5,835 nt of DNA, from contig JAHDWY010000314.1 of NCBI GenBank assembly GCA_023384315.1, forward strand, positions 1 to 5,835. Direction: 5' to 3'. Every line of letters begins with the position of its first letter. Positions within the stretch are counted from its first letter, which is position 1. Origin of the DNA: Candidatus Hydrogenedentota bacterium. GTDB lineage: Bacteria > Hydrogenedentota > Hydrogenedentia > Hydrogenedentales > SLHB01. Below the pieces are notes generated by a model, which saw nothing but the letters and a program-made list of their open reading frames with translations, was not told where the DNA came from and searched no databases. Shown in pieces: positions 4,981 through 5,835 of this stretch. The position numbers were made by a program, and so were the translations under genes.

Positions 4981-5835
4981 CTATCCACGCTTCAATCGGT
5001 ATGTAAGAATGATGCCGAACAGGACGATTATTGCAACACCGCCAACTGCAATGTAGGTGGCCACGCGAGGTCGAGGTGCCTTGTTGAGGATCTCTTCCGA
5101 GGATTCCTGTGCCGTTTGCGTTAGCTTTTGACTAGGTTGTTGTTCTAGGTCGACATCGGTTGTAGGTGTGGCGCCTGGTGAATCTCCTAGAGTTGATTCT
5201 GCCTCCACTGCGGCGTAATCGCTTCTCACTGCGTCATGGGTCGCCGTAGAAGGATTGCTCGGCGTTTGTTCTGTGGGGATCAGGCCGTGCCGCTCCTCGT
5301 ACGACATAGGATTGAGAGATCTCGTGCCAGAAGTTTCTTCCTGCACCAAACCGGCGACTCGAAAACCGTAGGATGCAATTCCCGGAAATGACAAATCCGA
5401 AAATGCAAGTCTGTATGCCATCCCATATCGATCTGCAGGGGAATGATGTAGGAACAGGGAAAGATTCTCCGTAGACTCAAAATGGAGCTCCGAGACATAC
5501 CCTGAATCTGGTGCGATGCGCATTTTGGGGTCGTTTCGTTCTCCAGTTGGTTCGGAAGGGCCGAGTGCCATTTCCCACCCACGCAAAGCATAGATTGTCA
5601 TGTCCCAGTTACGCCGCGCCTGCGTCGACTCATCGTCACTCGATTGGGCGATTTCTGATGGATCAGTCGGATTTGCGGTCGTTACCTCAAACCATAGATC
5701 GGAGCTTTCCCGATCTTCGTTGACGTTGGTTTTCGTAGGCGGCGCTGGCGCAATTGTCACGCCGAAGTTGAATTGATCTTGGCGCACCTTCCACCACGAG
5801 GCTCCTCTATCCCACTCGAACATGGGTACTGCCTG
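4981..5835 (-). CDS. Unrecognised membrane-anchored protein, C-terminal part (5' end outside window)
   Basis: No family is recognised. The frame stays open from the TAG at 4981 to the right edge. An ATG at 5823 exists but has no clear Shine-Dalgarno site and no signal peptide, so the gene probably begins beyond the window. The 280 residues after that ATG divide into a mixed region with many aromatics (1-180), a Ser/Thr/Pro/Glu-rich and presumably disordered linker (about 183-250), and one hydrophobic helix YIAVGGVAIIVLFGIILTY (257-275) ending in RLKRG. This layout suggests a single-pass anchor with the linker and N-terminal region outside the membrane and a short basic cytoplasmic tail. GC content is visibly lower than in the other genes. 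It is followed closely by the amidohydrolase frame on the same strand, so co-transcription is possible. Confidence 0.6.
   Translation of the reverse strand, partial: QAVPMFEWDRGASWWKVRQDQFNFGVTIAPAPPTKTNVNEDRESSDLWFEVTTANPTDPSEIAQSSDDESTQARRNWDMTIYALRGWEMALGPSEPTGERNDPKMRIAPDSGYVSELHFESTENLSLFLHHSPADRYGMAYRLAFSDLSFPGIASYGFRVAGLVQEETSGTRSLNPMSYEERHGLIPTEQTPSNPSTATHDAVRSDYAAVEAESTLGDSPGATPTTDVDLEQQPSQKLTQTAQESSEEILNKAPRPRVATYIAVGGVAIIVLFGIILTYRLKRG

Noticed and set aside
4287..5006. 239-residue plus-strand open frame
   Set aside because: It is antisense to the amidohydrolase, whose metal-ligand motifs are intact; no domain is recognised in it.

Overview
The window comes from a GC-rich bacterial chromosome. 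The lower-GC right-hand end, from about position 4883, is the exception. The genes suggest a heterotrophic environmental bacterium that takes up sugars and secretes hydrolases. The phylum cannot be fixed from the sequence; lineages such as Planctomycetota, Verrucomicrobiota, Acidobacteriota or Hydrogenedentota are guesses only. There are no RNA genes, CRISPR arrays or complete insertion sequences.

Layout: (1) positions 74-1861, minus strand, a secreted CocE/NonD (S15-like) alpha/beta hydrolase with an intact Ser-Asp-His triad. (2) positions 1862-2349, a divergent intergenic region holding a candidate promoter for the hydrolase, two palindromic repeats in opposite orientation, and the leader of the next gene. 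(3) positions 2350-3417, plus strand, a RhaT-family L-rhamnose/H+ symporter with a GTG start. (4) positions 3418-3919, a convergent intergenic region with two more palindromic repeats enclosing a 166-bp MITE-like element. (5) positions 3920-4972, minus strand, an amidohydrolase_2 metal-dependent hydrolase with a complete set of metal ligands. (6) positions 4981 to the right edge, minus strand, the C-terminal part of an unrecognised membrane-anchored protein of lower GC.

The most interesting structure lies between the genes. Five copies of one short element each carry GTAG followed directly by a near-perfect palindrome with 10-base arms around one central base. A GTAG tetranucleotide at the foot of an imperfect palindrome is the signature of REP elements mobilised by RAYT (TnpA-REP, Y1/HUH) transposases. 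The copies lie immediately after the stop codons of all three complete genes, and in the amidohydrolase the GTAG supplies the stop codon itself. They form two inverted pairs that resemble BIMEs. In four of five copies, differences between the arms are absorbed as G.U pairs on one strand only, which suggests the RNA hairpin matters.

The three complete genes do not form an operon. Rhamnose uptake by RhaT and a lactonase-like role for the amidohydrolase would fit together, but their convergent orientation gives no direct support. A second anomaly is an abrupt change of codon usage inside the amidohydrolase N-terminus near 4883, which suggests a junction with foreign or rearranged DNA.
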